Origin: an uncultured Clostridia bacterium
Lineage (GTDB): Bacteria > Bacillota_A > Clostridia > Oscillospirales > Oscillospiraceae
DNA: 16,542 nucleotides
Direction: 5' to 3'
Assembly: GCA_946408145.1 (NCBI GenBank)
Contig: CAMJQX010000010.1
Location: 1-16,542 of the forward strand
Shown here: positions 6,915 to 13,947 of the stretch, piece by piece
How positions within the stretch are numbered: the first letter of the stretch is position 1
Layout: every line of letters begins with the position of its first letter
Program-made: the position numbers and the translations under genes
The notes under the pieces: generated by a model
Databases searched by the model: none
What the model saw: the letters and a program-made list of their open reading frames with translations, nothing else
Told to the model about the DNA's origin: nothing

Positions 6915-8879
6915 TCACGCCTCCTTCCTGTGGGCGTCGAACCATTCGGTGATCTCCCGCAGGCGCTTGAGGCGATGCGAGGGCTTGCCGCTGCGGGACA
7001 GCTCGTGGTTCTCGCCGCGGAAGCACACCAGCCTGCTCTCCACGCCGTGCTCGATGAGCGCCGCGAACATCTGATAGCCCTGGTCGATCGGGCAGCGGTA
7101 GTCCTCGAAGGCGTGGATGAAGAGCGTGGGCGTTTTGACCCGGTCGGCGTATTTCAGCGGGCTGTGGAACCAGAGCTTTTCGGGGTCGCTCCAGGCGTCG
7201 GCCGCGTTCTGGTCGGGCACGAACTCCGCCCCGATGTCCGACACGCCGAAGCTCAGCCAGTTGGAGATGGAGCGCTGGCTGGCGCAGGCCCGGAAGCGGT
7301 CGGTGTGGCCGATGATCCAGTTGGTCATGAAGCCGCCGTAGCTGCCGCCGGTCTCGAAGAGCTCCTCCGCGTCCATATCCGGCCAGGCCTCCAGCGCCGC
7401 GTCGGTGAAGGCCATCAGGTCCTCGTAGTCGATCGTGCCGTATTTCCCGCGGATGTCCATGAAGGCGCCGCGGCCGTCGGAGCCCGTGGGATTGCAGAAG
7501 ATCACGAAATATCCCCTGCCCGCCCAGTACTGCATCTCGTGGTAAAAGACCGGGCCGTAGACGGTCTTGGGGCCGCCGTGCACGTCGAGGATCACGGGGT
7601 ATTTCCTCCCCGGCACATAGTCTTTCGGCCTGAGCACGAAGCCATGGACCTCGTAGCCCTCGCGCTGTACGTTGAGGATCTCGGGCTTCGCCACATAGCT
7701 GTCCCGCAGCGCGTGCTCGTTGAAGCGGCTGAGCTGCCGGCCGCGGCCGTCGTAGAGCTCCTGCCCCTTCATGTCGTAAAGCGCGATCTGCAGGAGCTTC
7801 CCCCGGCAGACGTCGAAGCAGTCCACCGAGCCGTCCCGGTCGGTCACGGGCGTGATCACCCCGTCCTCCAGCTTGTAAAGGCGCGCGCTGTCAAAGCGCG
7901 TGGAAATGAAGTAGAAGACGTCGCCATCCATCTTGCAGCTCCGGCCGCCGCCGTAGCGGATATCGCTGCCGACGGAGCTGCCGATGCTCTCCCCCCAGCG
8001 TGCGAGCGGCGAGAGCTCCCCGCTCGCGTAGTCGAGGCGGTAGAAGTCCGCGTCGGTGTTGAGGCCGAAGCGATTGTCGCTCGCGAGGACGACCGCAAAA
8101 TGCTCGCCCGGCGTGCAGCCGAAGAGGGAGAAGTCCTCCCGGTCCGCGGCCAGAACGATCTCCTTCTCCCCGGCCAGATCCATGCGGCACAGGCGGGTCT
8201 CCCCCATCATGCGCAGCCTCGGGCGTACGGGCGAGGCGAGGTAGAAGACGCTCTTCCTGTCCGGCGAGAGCTCCGGCGCGGAGACGTTCACGTTGAGGGC
8301 CGTCAGGCGGCGGAGCTTCCTTGTCCTCGCGCTGTAGCGGAAGAGCGAGGTATAGCTCCCCTTGGTGAAGGTGCTGCCGTTCCACCACCAGGGCACCTGC
8401 GTGATCTCCTCGTAGTCCTTGCCCTCCTTGAGCTGCTTCTGATAGTCCGCCAGCAGCTTTTTCCCGCCGCGGTACAGCTCCTCGAAGCCCGGGAAGCTCG
8501 TGCCCGCCAGCAGCAGGTCGCCGTCCGGCAGGGGCAGGACCTTGCTCACGGGGATCGGGAAGGTCCACGCCAACTCCGCCTCGCCCCCACTGAGGGAGAT
8601 GCGGTACCAGCGGCTCTCGATGCTCTCCTTGTCCGCCTCCTCCCGCTTGCCGGGGAAGAGGATCGTGTCCTCGTCGAGGTACTGGAACGAGGATTCTTTT
8701 CCGAAGCTTGTGAGCTTTCTCAGTTTTCCGTCCCGCCGGAGCCACAGGCAGGAGCGGTATTCGTCCTTTGCCTTGTCGATCTCCGTCACAACGAGGCAGG
8801 CGCTGCGCCCCTCGGGTGAAAAGCTGACCCGGGACAGGAATTTCAGGCGGCAGAACGCGTCGATGGATACGGCTTTCAT
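6915..8879 (-). CDS. S9 family (prolyl oligopeptidase / acylaminoacyl-peptidase type) serine peptidase
   Basis: This 654-residue enzyme should cleave short peptides in the cytoplasm; no signal peptide is visible. The N-terminal ~400 residues form a beta-propeller of WD40-like TolB-type repeats (for example LTSFGKESSFQYLDEDTILF and LSPDRKSVFYLASP). The C-terminal alpha/beta-hydrolase domain has the oxyanion motif HGGP (434-437), the nucleophile Ser513 in GGSYGGFMTNW, Asp593 in HAFEDYRCPIDQ and His625 in GENHELSRSG. Length and motif spacing fit acylaminoacyl-peptidase-like S9C members. The ATG at 8879 follows AAAGGAGA with good spacing and has its own promoter (8915-8943). The downstream small gene is coupled to its stop codon. 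Substrate preference (prolyl, acyl-aminoacyl or dipeptidyl) cannot be read from the sequence. Confidence 0.95.
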   Translation of the reverse strand: MKAVSIDAFCRLKFLSRVSFSPEGRSACLVVTEIDKAKDEYRSCLWLRRDGKLRKLTSFGKESSFQYLDEDTILFPGKREEADKESIESRWYRISLSGGEAELAWTFPIPVSKVLPLPDGDLLLAGTSFPGFEELYRGGKKLLADYQKQLKEGKDYEEITQVPWWWNGSTFTKGSYTSLFRYSARTRKLRRLTALNVNVSAPELSPDRKSVFYLASPVRPRLRMMGETRLCRMDLAGEKEIVLAADREDFSLFGCTPGEHFAVVLASDNRFGLNTDADFYRLDYASGELSPLARWGESIGSSVGSDIRYGGGRSCKMDGDVFYFISTRFDSARLYKLEDGVITPVTDRDGSVDCFDVCRGKLLQIALYDMKGQELYDGRGRQLSRFNEHALRDSYVAKPEILNVQREGYEVHGFVLRPKDYVPGRKYPVILDVHGGPKTVYGPVFYHEMQYWAGRGYFVIFCNPTGSDGRGAFMDIRGKYGTIDYEDLMAFTDAALEAWPDMDAEELFETGGSYGGFMTNWIIGHTDRFRACASQRSISNWLSFGVSDIGAEFVPDQNAADAWSDPEKLWFHSPLKYADRVKTPTLFIHAFEDYRCPIDQGYQMFAALIEHGVESRLVCFRGENHELSRSGKPSHRLKRLREITEWFDAHRKEA

Positions 8880-8914
8880 GCTGCACTCTCCTTTTCTTTG
8901 TTCTCTGTTTTTTC

Positions 8915-8943
8915 AGTATACACGCAACACAGGGAGAAAGCAA
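8915..8943 (-). promoter_or_regulatory. promoter of the S9 peptidase operon
   Basis: On the minus strand TTGCTT (8938-8943), a 17-bp spacer and TATACT (8915-8920) lie 36 nt upstream of the start codon. The -35 box overlaps the last bases of the feoAB terminator stem (8940-8952), so the two signals share sequence. Confidence 0.65.
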
Positions 8944-8970
8944 CCGCCCGCCTTAACGGCGGGCGGTTGC
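8938..8970 (-). terminator. probable terminator of feoAB
   Basis: A perfect 13-bp GC-rich stem (8940-8952 with 8958-8970) closes a 5-nt loop. In the minus-strand transcript it is followed by TTTCTCC, a poor U-tract. It lies 17 nt beyond the feoAB stop codon. Its 3' arm carries the -35 box of the next gene. Confidence 0.7.
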
Positions 8971-8987
8971 GCATGCTCGATGCTTTT

Positions 8988-11330
8988 TTATCCGAGGCCC
9001 AGCAGCAGGCCGATCAGGCGCACCAGCAGCGCCGCGATCCACGCGATGCCGCACTGCCAGAGCACCACGCCGACGGCCCAGCCGCGGCCCAGCTCGCGCC
9101 GGATGGAGGCGATGGCGGCCACGCAGGGCGTATACAGCAGGCTGAAGACCAGCAGGCAGGCCGCGCCGAGCGGCTTGAGCGCCGCGCTCACGCCGCCGGG
9201 GAACAGGACCTCCATCACGCTCACGACGCTCTCCTTGGCCATAAAGCCGCTGATGAGCGAGGTGCAGATGCGCCAGTCGCCGAGGCCGATGGGCCGCAGC
9301 AGCGGCGCGAGCGCGCCCGCGAGCAGGGCCAGGATGCTCTCGTGCGAATCCTGCACGAGGTTGAAGCGCACATCGAAGCTCTTGAGGAACCAGACCGCGA
9401 TCGTCGCGATCAGGATGACGGAGAAGGCGCGCTGCAGGAAATCCTTGGCCTTCTCCCACAGCAGCTGCAGCACGCTGCGCGGGCTGGGCAGCCGGTAGTT
9501 GGGCAGCTCCATCACGAAGGGCACCGCCTCGCCCCGAAAGAGCGTGTTTTTGAACAGCAGCGCCGCGAGGATCCCCGTCAGGATGCCCAGCAGATAGAGC
9601 GCCGTCATGACCAGCCAGCCCCTGTCCGGGAAGAAGGCGCTGACAAAGAAGGCGTAGATCGGCAGCTTCGCCGAGCAGCTCATGAAGGGGGTCAGCAGGA
9701 TGGTCATCTTGCGGTCGCGCTCGCTGGGGAGGGTGCGCGTGGACATGACCGCCGGCACCGTGCAGCCGAAGCCGATCAGCATCGGCACGATGCTGCGCCC
9801 GGAAAGGCCGATGCGGCGCAGGAGCTTGTCCATGAAGAAGGCCACGCGGGCGATATAGCCGCTGTCCTCGAGCAGGGAGAGGAAGAAGAACATCGTCACG
9901 ATGATGGGCAGGAAGCTCAGCACGCCGCCCACGCCCTCGAAGATGCCGTCGATGATCAGGCCCTGCAGCACGGGGTTGACCTTCGCCGCCGCGAGCCCGG
10001 CCTCCGTCACGCCGGCCAGCCACTCGATCCCCGCGGCCATCAGATCCTGCAGCCAGGCGCCGATCACGCCGAAGGTCAGGTAGAAGACCAGGGCCATGAT
10101 GCCGAAGAACACGGGGATGGCCGTGTATTTGCCGGTCAGCACCTCGTCCATGCGGCGCGAGCGCAGATGCTCTTTGCTCTCGCGCGGCTTGACCACGCAG
10201 CGCTCGCAGACCCTGTTGATGAAATCAAAGCGCATCTCCGCCACGGCGGCGGCGCGGTCCAGCCCGCGCTCGGCCTCCATCTGCAGGATGATGTGCTCGA
10301 GCAGCTCCCGCTCGTTCTGATCCAGCTCAAGCTGCCGCAGGATACGCTCGTCGCCCTCCATGAGCTTGCTGGCCGCGAAGCGGACGGGCAGATCCGCGCG
10401 CTTGGCGTGGTCCTCGATCAAGTGGACGGTGGCGTGCAGGCAGCGGTGCACCGCGCCGCCGTGATCCTCCGCGCCGCAGAAGTCCTGCCGCTGCGGCCGC
10501 TCCTGATAGCGGGCGATGTGCACCGCGTGGCGCACCAGCTCGTCCACGCCCTGGTTCTTGGCCGCCGAGATCGGCACCACCGGCACCCCCAGCATCTCCT
10601 CCATCGCGTTTACATCGACGGAGCCGCCGTTGCCGGTGACCTCGTCCATCATGTTCAGGGCCACGACCATCGGCAGGTTCATCTCCAGCAGCTGCATGGT
10701 CAGGTAGAGGTTGCGCTCGATGTTGCTCGCGTCTACGATGTTGATGATGGCCCGCGGCTTTTCCTTGAGCACGAAATCCCGGCTCACGAGCTCCTCCCCG
10801 GAGTAGGGGGACATGGAGTAGATGCCCGGCAGGTCGGTGATGAGCGTGTCGGGCTCGCCGCGGATGACGCCGTCCTTGCGGTCGACCGTGACGCCGGGGA
10901 AATTGCCCACGTGCTGGTTTGCGCCGGTGAGCTGGTTGAAGAGCGTGGTCTTGCCGCAGTTCTGGTTCCCGACGAGGGCGAATGTCAGCTTCGTCCCCTC
11001 CGGCAGCGGATCGCCCGTGCCGCGGGGATGGAACTTGCCCTCCTCGCCGAGACCGGGGTGGGCGGCCTCGCGCTGCCTGCGCGGCGCGCGCTCCTCCTCG
11101 TTCTTCTCGACGGGCTCCGCCTCGATCTTCGCGGCGTCCGCCAGGCGCAGCGTCAGTTCATAGCCGTGGATGCGCAGCTCCATCGGGTCCCCCATCGGGG
11201 CGAGCTTGACCACCGTGAGCTCCGCGCCGGGGATCACGCCCATATCCAGAAAATGCTGCCGCAGCGCGCCCTCCCCGCCGACGCGGAGGATGCGGGCGCT
11301 CTGCCCGGGCTTCAGATCCTTGATCGTCAT
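8988..11330 (-). CDS. feoB: FeoA-FeoB fusion, ferrous iron transporter
   Basis: FeoB imports Fe(II) across the cytoplasmic membrane, and FeoA is its small cytosolic partner. Here both are in one 780-residue protein. An SH3-like FeoA domain (about 1-72, with the FLDMGVIPG signature) is followed by a charged linker (73-112). The G domain has G1 GNQNCGKTT (121-129), Thr148 in switch I, G3 DLPG (166-169), G4 NMMD (226-229) and G5 SAA (255-257). The usual GNPNCGKT is altered by Pro to Gln. A helical region (265-400) leads to the membrane domain (402-780), including the Gate-type motifs GFGCTVPAVMSTRTL (Cys523), MSCSAKLP (Cys552) and YTPCVAAI (Cys735). The ATG follows AGAGGA. The gene is transcribed alone from a TTGACA promoter bearing a DtxR/IdeR-like operator, so iron repression is likely. 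No separate feoA or feoC is adjacent. Confidence 0.96.
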   Translation of the reverse strand: MTIKDLKPGQSARILRVGGEGALRQHFLDMGVIPGAELTVVKLAPMGDPMELRIHGYELTLRLADAAKIEAEPVEKNEEERAPRRQREAAHPGLGEEGKFHPRGTGDPLPEGTKLTFALVGNQNCGKTTLFNQLTGANQHVGNFPGVTVDRKDGVIRGEPDTLITDLPGIYSMSPYSGEELVSRDFVLKEKPRAIINIVDASNIERNLYLTMQLLEMNLPMVVALNMMDEVTGNGGSVDVNAMEEMLGVPVVPISAAKNQGVDELVRHAVHIARYQERPQRQDFCGAEDHGGAVHRCLHATVHLIEDHAKRADLPVRFAASKLMEGDERILRQLELDQNERELLEHIILQMEAERGLDRAAAVAEMRFDFINRVCERCVVKPRESKEHLRSRRMDEVLTGKYTAIPVFFGIMALVFYLTFGVIGAWLQDLMAAGIEWLAGVTEAGLAAAKVNPVLQGLIIDGIFEGVGGVLSFLPIIVTMFFFLSLLEDSGYIARVAFFMDKLLRRIGLSGRSIVPMLIGFGCTVPAVMSTRTLPSERDRKMTILLTPFMSCSAKLPIYAFFVSAFFPDRGWLVMTALYLLGILTGILAALLFKNTLFRGEAVPFVMELPNYRLPSPRSVLQLLWEKAKDFLQRAFSVILIATIAVWFLKSFDVRFNLVQDSHESILALLAGALAPLLRPIGLGDWRICTSLISGFMAKESVVSVMEVLFPGGVSAALKPLGAACLLVFSLLYTPCVAAIASIRRELGRGWAVGVVLWQCGIAWIAALLVRLIGLLLGLG

Positions 11331-11399
11331 CTTGTTATCCTCTGTCTCTTCTGGTTTGAAATCAATTTCACCCGACCGGAGCGGGCTTGACCCTTTTCT

Positions 11400-11418
11400 G
11401 TGAGTTAGCCTATTCTAA
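11400..11418 (-). promoter_or_regulatory. DtxR/IdeR-like iron operator on the feoAB promoter
   Basis: Read on the minus strand the site is TTAGAATAGGCTAACTCAC. Against the classic IdeR/DtxR 19-mer TTAGGTTAGGCTAACCTAA it matches at 14 of 19 positions, including the whole TAGGCTAAC core. It covers the predicted -10 element, the classic place for iron-dependent repression. Binding is inferred; no DtxR-family gene is in the window. Confidence 0.65.
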
Positions 11419-11435
11419 TTGCCCGCGTTTGTCAA
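11407..11435 (-). promoter_or_regulatory. promoter of feoAB
   Basis: A perfect -35 TTGACA (minus strand, 11430-11435) is followed by a 17-bp spacer and a degenerate -10 TAGGCT (11407-11412). The poor -10 is explained if the same bases must also form the iron-regulator core. The leader to the ATG at 11330 contains a small CCCG/CGGG hairpin. Confidence 0.7.
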
Positions 11436-11444
11436 GAGGGAACG

Positions 11445-11481
11445 AAAAAAACGGCAGCTTCTCCCGCGGGAGAAGCTGCCG
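11445..11481 (-). terminator. intrinsic terminator of the M42 peptidase gene
   Basis: A 30-nt perfect palindrome (11452-11481, arms built on CGGCAGCTTCTCCC) is followed in the minus-strand transcript by seven or more U (plus-strand A-run 11445-11451). It lies 28 nt after the stop codon. It insulates feoAB from its upstream neighbour. Confidence 0.92.
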
Positions 11482-11509
11482 CATGGTCTTCTTTCTGTTC
11501 GCGCCGGGC

Positions 11510-12544
11510 TCAGCCCTCCAGGTAGGCCATCAGCAGCGCGTAGGTATTGCGCAGGCCGTCCACATGGGTGCGCTCGTAGCCGTGGCTGTTGGCGGTGCCG
11601 GGGCCGATGGCCGCGTGGCGGATGTCGTAGCCGGCAAGGATGCTGCCGTCGCAGTCCGTGCCGTAGTGCGGCGTGAAGATGTCCATCACGTAGTCCACGC
11701 CCTCGCGGATCGCAGCGGCGCGCAGCTCGTTGGTCAGGCCCCAGTGGTAGGGGAAGCGGGAGTCCTTGGCGAAAATGGAGACCTTGTGCTCGTCGGAGTT
11801 CTGATCGGGGCCGGTCGGCGCAATGTCGAGCGCGATCATGTCCTTCACGCCCTCCGGAAGCCAGGTCGTGCCGTGGCCGATCTCCTCATAGGCGGCGAAG
11901 TAGGCGTAGACCTTGCGCGTAAGCTTCGTTCCGCTCTCGCGGAGGGCCTTCATCGCCGTCAGCAGCACCGCGGCGCAGGCCTTGTCGTCCACGAAGCGGG
12001 ACTTGACGTAGCCGCCCGCCATGCGAAAGCGCGGCTCGAGCGCGATCATGTCTCCGGTCTCGATACCGAGGGCGCGCACGTCCTGCGCGCTCCCGACCTC
12101 CTCATCGAGCACGACGCAGACGTTCGTGCGGAAGTCGGGCGCGGTGCTGCGCAGCTCCTCCTCCGTCACGTGGATGGAATTCGGCGTGCGGCAGACGGCG
12201 CCGGTATAGATCCGGCCATCCCTCGTGTGCACGCGCACGTTCTCCGTCACGCAGTAGAAGGGGTAGAGCCCGCCCACCGGGCAGACGTTCAGCGTCCCGT
12301 CCGCGTTCACGTGGCGCACCATGAGGCCGATGTCGTCCAGGTGGGCCGTGACGCACAGGGCGTTCCCCTCGCCGCCGAGATCGGCGATCACGCCGCCCTT
12401 GTGGGTCTTCCGGTACGAATAGCCCAGCTCGTCGAGCAGGCTGCACAGTACACCCTGCACCTCCTCGTACTGGCCGGTGGTGCTGTCCGCGGACAGCAGG
12501 CGTTCAAAGCTTTTCAGGCAATAGCTCTCATCAAAGGCGATCAT
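11510..12544 (-). CDS. M42 family metallopeptidase (aminopeptidase/endoglucanase M42 type)
   Basis: M42 enzymes are cytoplasmic dinuclear-metal (Zn or Co) aminopeptidases that form large tetrahedral assemblies and trim peptides. The 344-residue product has the usual family length. Probable metal and catalytic residues are visible in order: His68 and Asp70 in TAHLDDIG, Asp186/187 in SRFVDDKA, Glu220/221 in AYEEIGHG, Asp240 in MIALDIAP, and a C-terminal His (321 or 327) in NSHGYERTHVDG. The frame is open upstream to 12736, but the start MIAFDESYCL is chosen. AAGGGAG lies 6 nt before it, and its promoter (12582-12610) would lie inside any longer version. The gene is transcribed alone. Family assignment is secure; whether it acts as a glutamyl-, leucyl- or deblocking aminopeptidase is not decidable here. 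Confidence 0.93.
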   Translation of the reverse strand: MIAFDESYCLKSFERLLSADSTTGQYEEVQGVLCSLLDELGYSYRKTHKGGVIADLGGEGNALCVTAHLDDIGLMVRHVNADGTLNVCPVGGLYPFYCVTENVRVHTRDGRIYTGAVCRTPNSIHVTEEELRSTAPDFRTNVCVVLDEEVGSAQDVRALGIETGDMIALEPRFRMAGGYVKSRFVDDKACAAVLLTAMKALRESGTKLTRKVYAYFAAYEEIGHGTTWLPEGVKDMIALDIAPTGPDQNSDEHKVSIFAKDSRFPYHWGLTNELRAAAIREGVDYVMDIFTPHYGTDCDGSILAGYDIRHAAIGPGTANSHGYERTHVDGLRNTYALLMAYLEG

Positions 12545-12581
12545 GTTCTTCTCCCTTCCCGGCCGTCCGGCGGCCTGTTTG

Positions 12582-12610
12582 ATCGTACCACAGAAGCCGC
12601 TCCGGTTCAA
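12582..12610 (-). promoter_or_regulatory. promoter of the M42 peptidase gene
   Basis: On the minus strand TTGAAC (12605-12610), a 17-bp spacer and TACGAT (12582-12587) lie about 38 nt upstream of the ATG. The short leader holds a GGCCG/CGGCC hairpin (12561-12575) just before the ribosome-binding site. Confidence 0.7.
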
Positions 12611-12631
12611 GTGATTCTCCCCTTTCCGCGC

Positions 12632-12663
12632 AAAAAAACAGCCGCCGGGAGTTCCCGGCGGCT
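12632..12663 (-). terminator. hairpin with U-tract, likely terminator for leftward transcription from the phosphotransacylase gene
   Basis: The stem is AGCCGCCGGGA (12640-12650) with TCCCGGCGGCT (12653-12663) and a 2-nt loop. In the minus-strand RNA it is followed by UGU and six more U (plus-strand A-run 12632-12638). It lies about 200 nt past the stop of the phosphotransacylase gene, at the left edge of the repeat element. Confidence 0.7.
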
Positions 12664-12853
12664 CAAGCTGTCGACAAAGTGTCGACAGCTTGAGCAGCAA
12701 AAATGGAAACTTCCGAAAAAGTTCCCATTTTTGCAAGGATTGTAACGCGAAAGGGGACTACCATCCCCTCTCGCGCTCTCCCCATGCGTGTCCATCCTGG
12801 TCGCGTTGGGTTTGTCTGCAGTCTGAGCCGCCGGGAGTTCCCGGCGGCTTTTT
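12632..12853. repeat. hairpin-rich intergenic element with inverted terminal copies (MITE/REPIN-like)
   Basis: Most of the 325-bp gap between the M42 and phosphotransacylase genes is this element. The two ends are inverted copies of about 36 nt (12640-12675 and 12814-12849). They agree at 30 of 36 positions when one is reverse-complemented, each carries the same 11-bp hairpin, and each ends outward in a T-run. Inside lie three more hairpins: a perfect 15-bp stem (12661-12675 with 12681-12695, loop AAAGT), a 16-bp stem with one mismatch (12697-12712 with 12719-12734), and an 11-bp stem with one mismatch (12747-12757 with 12764-12774). No credible gene lies within it. No target-site duplication was identified. 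Confidence 0.6.
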
Positions 12854-12869
12854 GGATCGACTCAAATAA

Positions 12870-13802
12870 TCAGAAGTATTTCCCGCTGGCCCACATGGCC
12901 GCGCAGGCGGCAAGGGACAGGTAGGCCTGACCGGGATCGTCGCTGCGGGAGCAGATGGCGACGGGGATCTTCGCCCCGACGAGGATGCCGCAGCCCGTGG
13001 CCCCGGCGTTGTGCTGCAGCACCTTGACCAGCAGGTTGCCGCTCATCAGGTTCGGCACCACGATACCGTCGAACTCGCCGCACCAGGGGCAGTCGTAGCC
13101 CTTGAGGCGGGCGGCCTCCTTGCTCATGATCAGGTCGTAGGCGATGGGGCCGGCCAGATTGCAGTCGGCGATCGGGCGGTACTGGTGCTCGCGCACCATG
13201 GTCTGATCCTCCACGGTGTCACGCATCTGGAAGCTCGGCTTCTCCACCAGAGACAGCAGCGCGATGTTGGGCTTCTCCACGCCGAAGACCTTCAGCGCCC
13301 TGACCATGTTGACGGCGACCTGCTTGCGCCCGTCGGCGCTCGGGTTGATGAGCAGGGTCACGTCCGAGATCGCGAGCAGGCGGTCATAGTCCGGCACCTT
13401 GAGGAACACCACATGCGTCACCAGCGCGTCGGGCTTGATGAGGTGGTTTGCCTTGTTCAGCACCGGCATCAGGAAATCGCGCGTCTGGGTGTTGCCGCGC
13501 ATCAGGCAGTCGGCCTTGCCGGCGTTGATCATCTCGATCGCGTACTGGACGGCGTTGGCGTCCCCGTCGAGGGGCTGGAGATTGTAATCCCGCTCGCGCA
13601 GGCCCAGCTTGTCGAGCAGCGCGGTGATCTTCTTCTCCTTGCCGATCAGGATCGGCTCCACAAAGCCGTCGGCCGCGGCGTCGAACAGGCCGACCAGAAT
13701 ATTCTCCACGTCCGCCCCGGCCAGCGCCACGCGCATCGGCTTCCCGGCCGCCTTGGCCTTGGCGACGATCGCATCAAATTCCTTCGCGTAAACTTGGCTC
13801 AT
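12870..13802 (-). CDS. ptb: phosphate acetyl/butyryltransferase family enzyme, probably phosphate butyryltransferase
   Basis: The family transfers an acyl group between CoA and phosphate (butyryl-CoA + Pi to butyryl-phosphate + CoA in butyrate fermentation, or the acetyl equivalent) in the cytoplasm. The 310-residue length fits Ptb better than the ~330-residue Pta. Conserved family segments are visible: CLMRGNTQTRDFL (99-111), DALVTHVV (125-132), LLINPSADGR (150-159), a GPIAYDL segment (218-224), VVPNLMSGNLLVKVL (248-262) and PVAICSRSDD (280-289). Ptb genes are usually next to a butyrate kinase gene; none is here, which leaves the acyl specificity open. The ATG follows AGGAGGG, and the promoter lies at 13847-13876. 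The gene is probably monocistronic, with its transcript running into the repeat element and the hairpin at 12640-12663. Confidence 0.85.
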   Translation of the reverse strand: MSQVYAKEFDAIVAKAKAAGKPMRVALAGADVENILVGLFDAAADGFVEPILIGKEKKITALLDKLGLRERDYNLQPLDGDANAVQYAIEMINAGKADCLMRGNTQTRDFLMPVLNKANHLIKPDALVTHVVFLKVPDYDRLLAISDVTLLINPSADGRKQVAVNMVRALKVFGVEKPNIALLSLVEKPSFQMRDTVEDQTMVREHQYRPIADCNLAGPIAYDLIMSKEAARLKGYDCPWCGEFDGIVVPNLMSGNLLVKVLQHNAGATGCGILVGAKIPVAICSRSDDPGQAYLSLAACAAMWASGKYF

Positions 13803-13846
13803 TGTTTTTCCCTCCTGTTGCAGTATATCCGGTTTTGCATATTCTT

Positions 13847-13876
13847 ATTTTATCACAGTGTATACGGGAATTTCAA
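13847..13876 (-). promoter_or_regulatory. promoter of the phosphotransacylase gene
   Basis: On the minus strand TTGAAA (13871-13876), an 18-bp spacer and TAAAAT (13847-13852) lie about 45 nt upstream of the start codon. It is back to back with the GNAT promoter; the two -35 boxes are 11 bp apart. Confidence 0.65.
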
Positions 13877-13887
13877 CCGTATCCGGC

Positions 13888-13916
13888 TTGTCCGCCGTCA
13901 TTTTGTGTGCTAAGAT
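13888..13916 (+). promoter_or_regulatory. promoter of the GNAT gene
   Basis: TTGTCC (13888-13893), a 17-bp spacer and TAAGAT (13911-13916) lie 31 nt upstream of the start codon. It is divergent from the phosphotransacylase promoter. Confidence 0.65.
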
Positions 13917-13947
13917 GAGGAAAACTCACGCAAGGGGGCGACGAGCC

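Noticed and set aside
6930..8819. A 629-residue plus-strand open frame opposite the S9 peptidase
   Set aside because: Antisense shadow of a real gene; no signal or domain pattern and no ribosome-binding site.
8898..11390. An 830-residue plus-strand open frame opposite feoAB
   Set aside because: It is a shadow frame in GC-rich DNA: the composition is dominated by Arg, Ala, His, Gln and Glu, and no domain is visible, while the minus strand encodes an unmistakable FeoA-FeoB protein.
11395..11425. Fur box at feoAB
   Set aside because: The site lacks the GATAAT-type hexamers of Fur operators and fits the DtxR/IdeR consensus much better.
12607..12924. Short open frames inside the intergenic hairpin cluster
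   Set aside because: They run through terminators and inverted repeats, have no ribosome-binding sites and overlap the 3' end of the phosphotransacylase gene; the hairpin structure explains the region better.
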